From positions 1-5,131 of the forward strand of contig JAISOO010000096.1 of the NCBI GenBank assembly GCA_031275595.1: a stretch of DNA of 5,131 nucleotides, in the 5' to 3' direction. Shown piece after piece: positions 5,067 through 5,131 of the stretch (position 1 is the first letter of the stretch; each line of letters starts with the position of its first letter). A program made the position numbers and the translations under genes. Below the pieces are notes generated by a model. That model was not told the DNA's origin. It worked only from the letters and a program-made list of their open reading frames with translations, and did not search any database. The DNA is from Spirochaetaceae bacterium. GTDB taxonomy: Bacteria > Spirochaetota > Spirochaetia > Treponematales > Breznakiellaceae.

Positions 5067-5131
5067 ATGGAAACCATGAAAAAGACTGTTTTATTTTGGT
5101 TGTTTTTTGCCCTGTCCCTGTCTTCCGTTCC
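5067..5131 (+). CDS. N-terminus of an exported protein (signal peptide only)
   Basis: The window ends 21 full codons into this gene. The visible residues METMKKTVLFWLFFALSLSS have a basic n-region (to KK, 5-6) and a hydrophobic h-region (7-18), followed by V and probably P: a Sec signal peptide. AAGGA (5058-5062) is 4 bases before ATG 5067 and 13 before the second in-frame ATG at 5076. The first start is preferred, although the second would give a more canonical MKK beginning. Whether a lipobox or a type I cleavage site follows cannot be seen, and the mature protein is outside the window. It is divergent from the aldo/keto reductase, with the palindromic repeat between them. Confidence 0.65.
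   Translation, partial: METMKKTVLFWLFFALSLSSV

Overview
The window looks like chromosomal DNA of a spirochaete, most probably a Treponema of the termite-gut type. That is an inference from several things: an hflK-hflC pair followed by a membrane protein with a kinase-like cytosolic part, a Memo-type protein fragment, a 4Fe-4S aldo/keto reductase, and GC-rich coding DNA (by eye) with strong AAGGAG-type ribosome binding sites. No rRNA, tRNA, CRISPR array or transposase gene is visible.

Layout. Bases 2-187 are the last 61 codons of a plus-strand gene resembling the AmmeMemoRadiSam protein B (Memo) family. After a 75-base gap come three tightly packed plus-strand genes. hflK (263-1237) and hflC (1237-2220) overlap by one base. 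Thirty-four bases later a 485-residue protein starts at a GTG (2255-3712). It has a cytosolic N-terminal region with a degenerate protein-kinase C-lobe look, one transmembrane helix, and an extracytoplasmic NTF2-like domain. Only 12 bases separate its stop from the stop of a convergent minus-strand gene (3725-4747), an aldo/keto reductase with two C-terminal Fe-S cysteine motifs. The 319-base region 4748-5066 is noncoding and divergent. The window ends inside the signal peptide of a further plus-strand gene starting at 5067.

How the genes work together. HflK and HflC are SPFH-family membrane proteins that form the complex modulating the FtsH protease. The third gene is probably co-transcribed with them and has a topology (kinase-like part inside, NTF2-like part outside) suited to a sensor or adaptor at the same membrane assembly. 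Its function is unknown. The aldo/keto reductase is a separate redox transcription unit.

Most noteworthy noncoding signals. (1) The reductase has a near-consensus promoter with a 19-base spacer and a dyad (CCTAA-N2-TTAGG) centred in it, the layout of MerR-family regulated promoters. (2) A 119-base palindromic element (4866-4984) has 16-base near-perfect terminal inverted repeats, each end folding as its own hairpin, and possible 4-base GGTT flanking duplications. This resembles a MITE or REP-like intergenic repeat. (3) A strong hairpin lies inside the third gene exactly where the transmembrane helix joins the extracytoplasmic domain.
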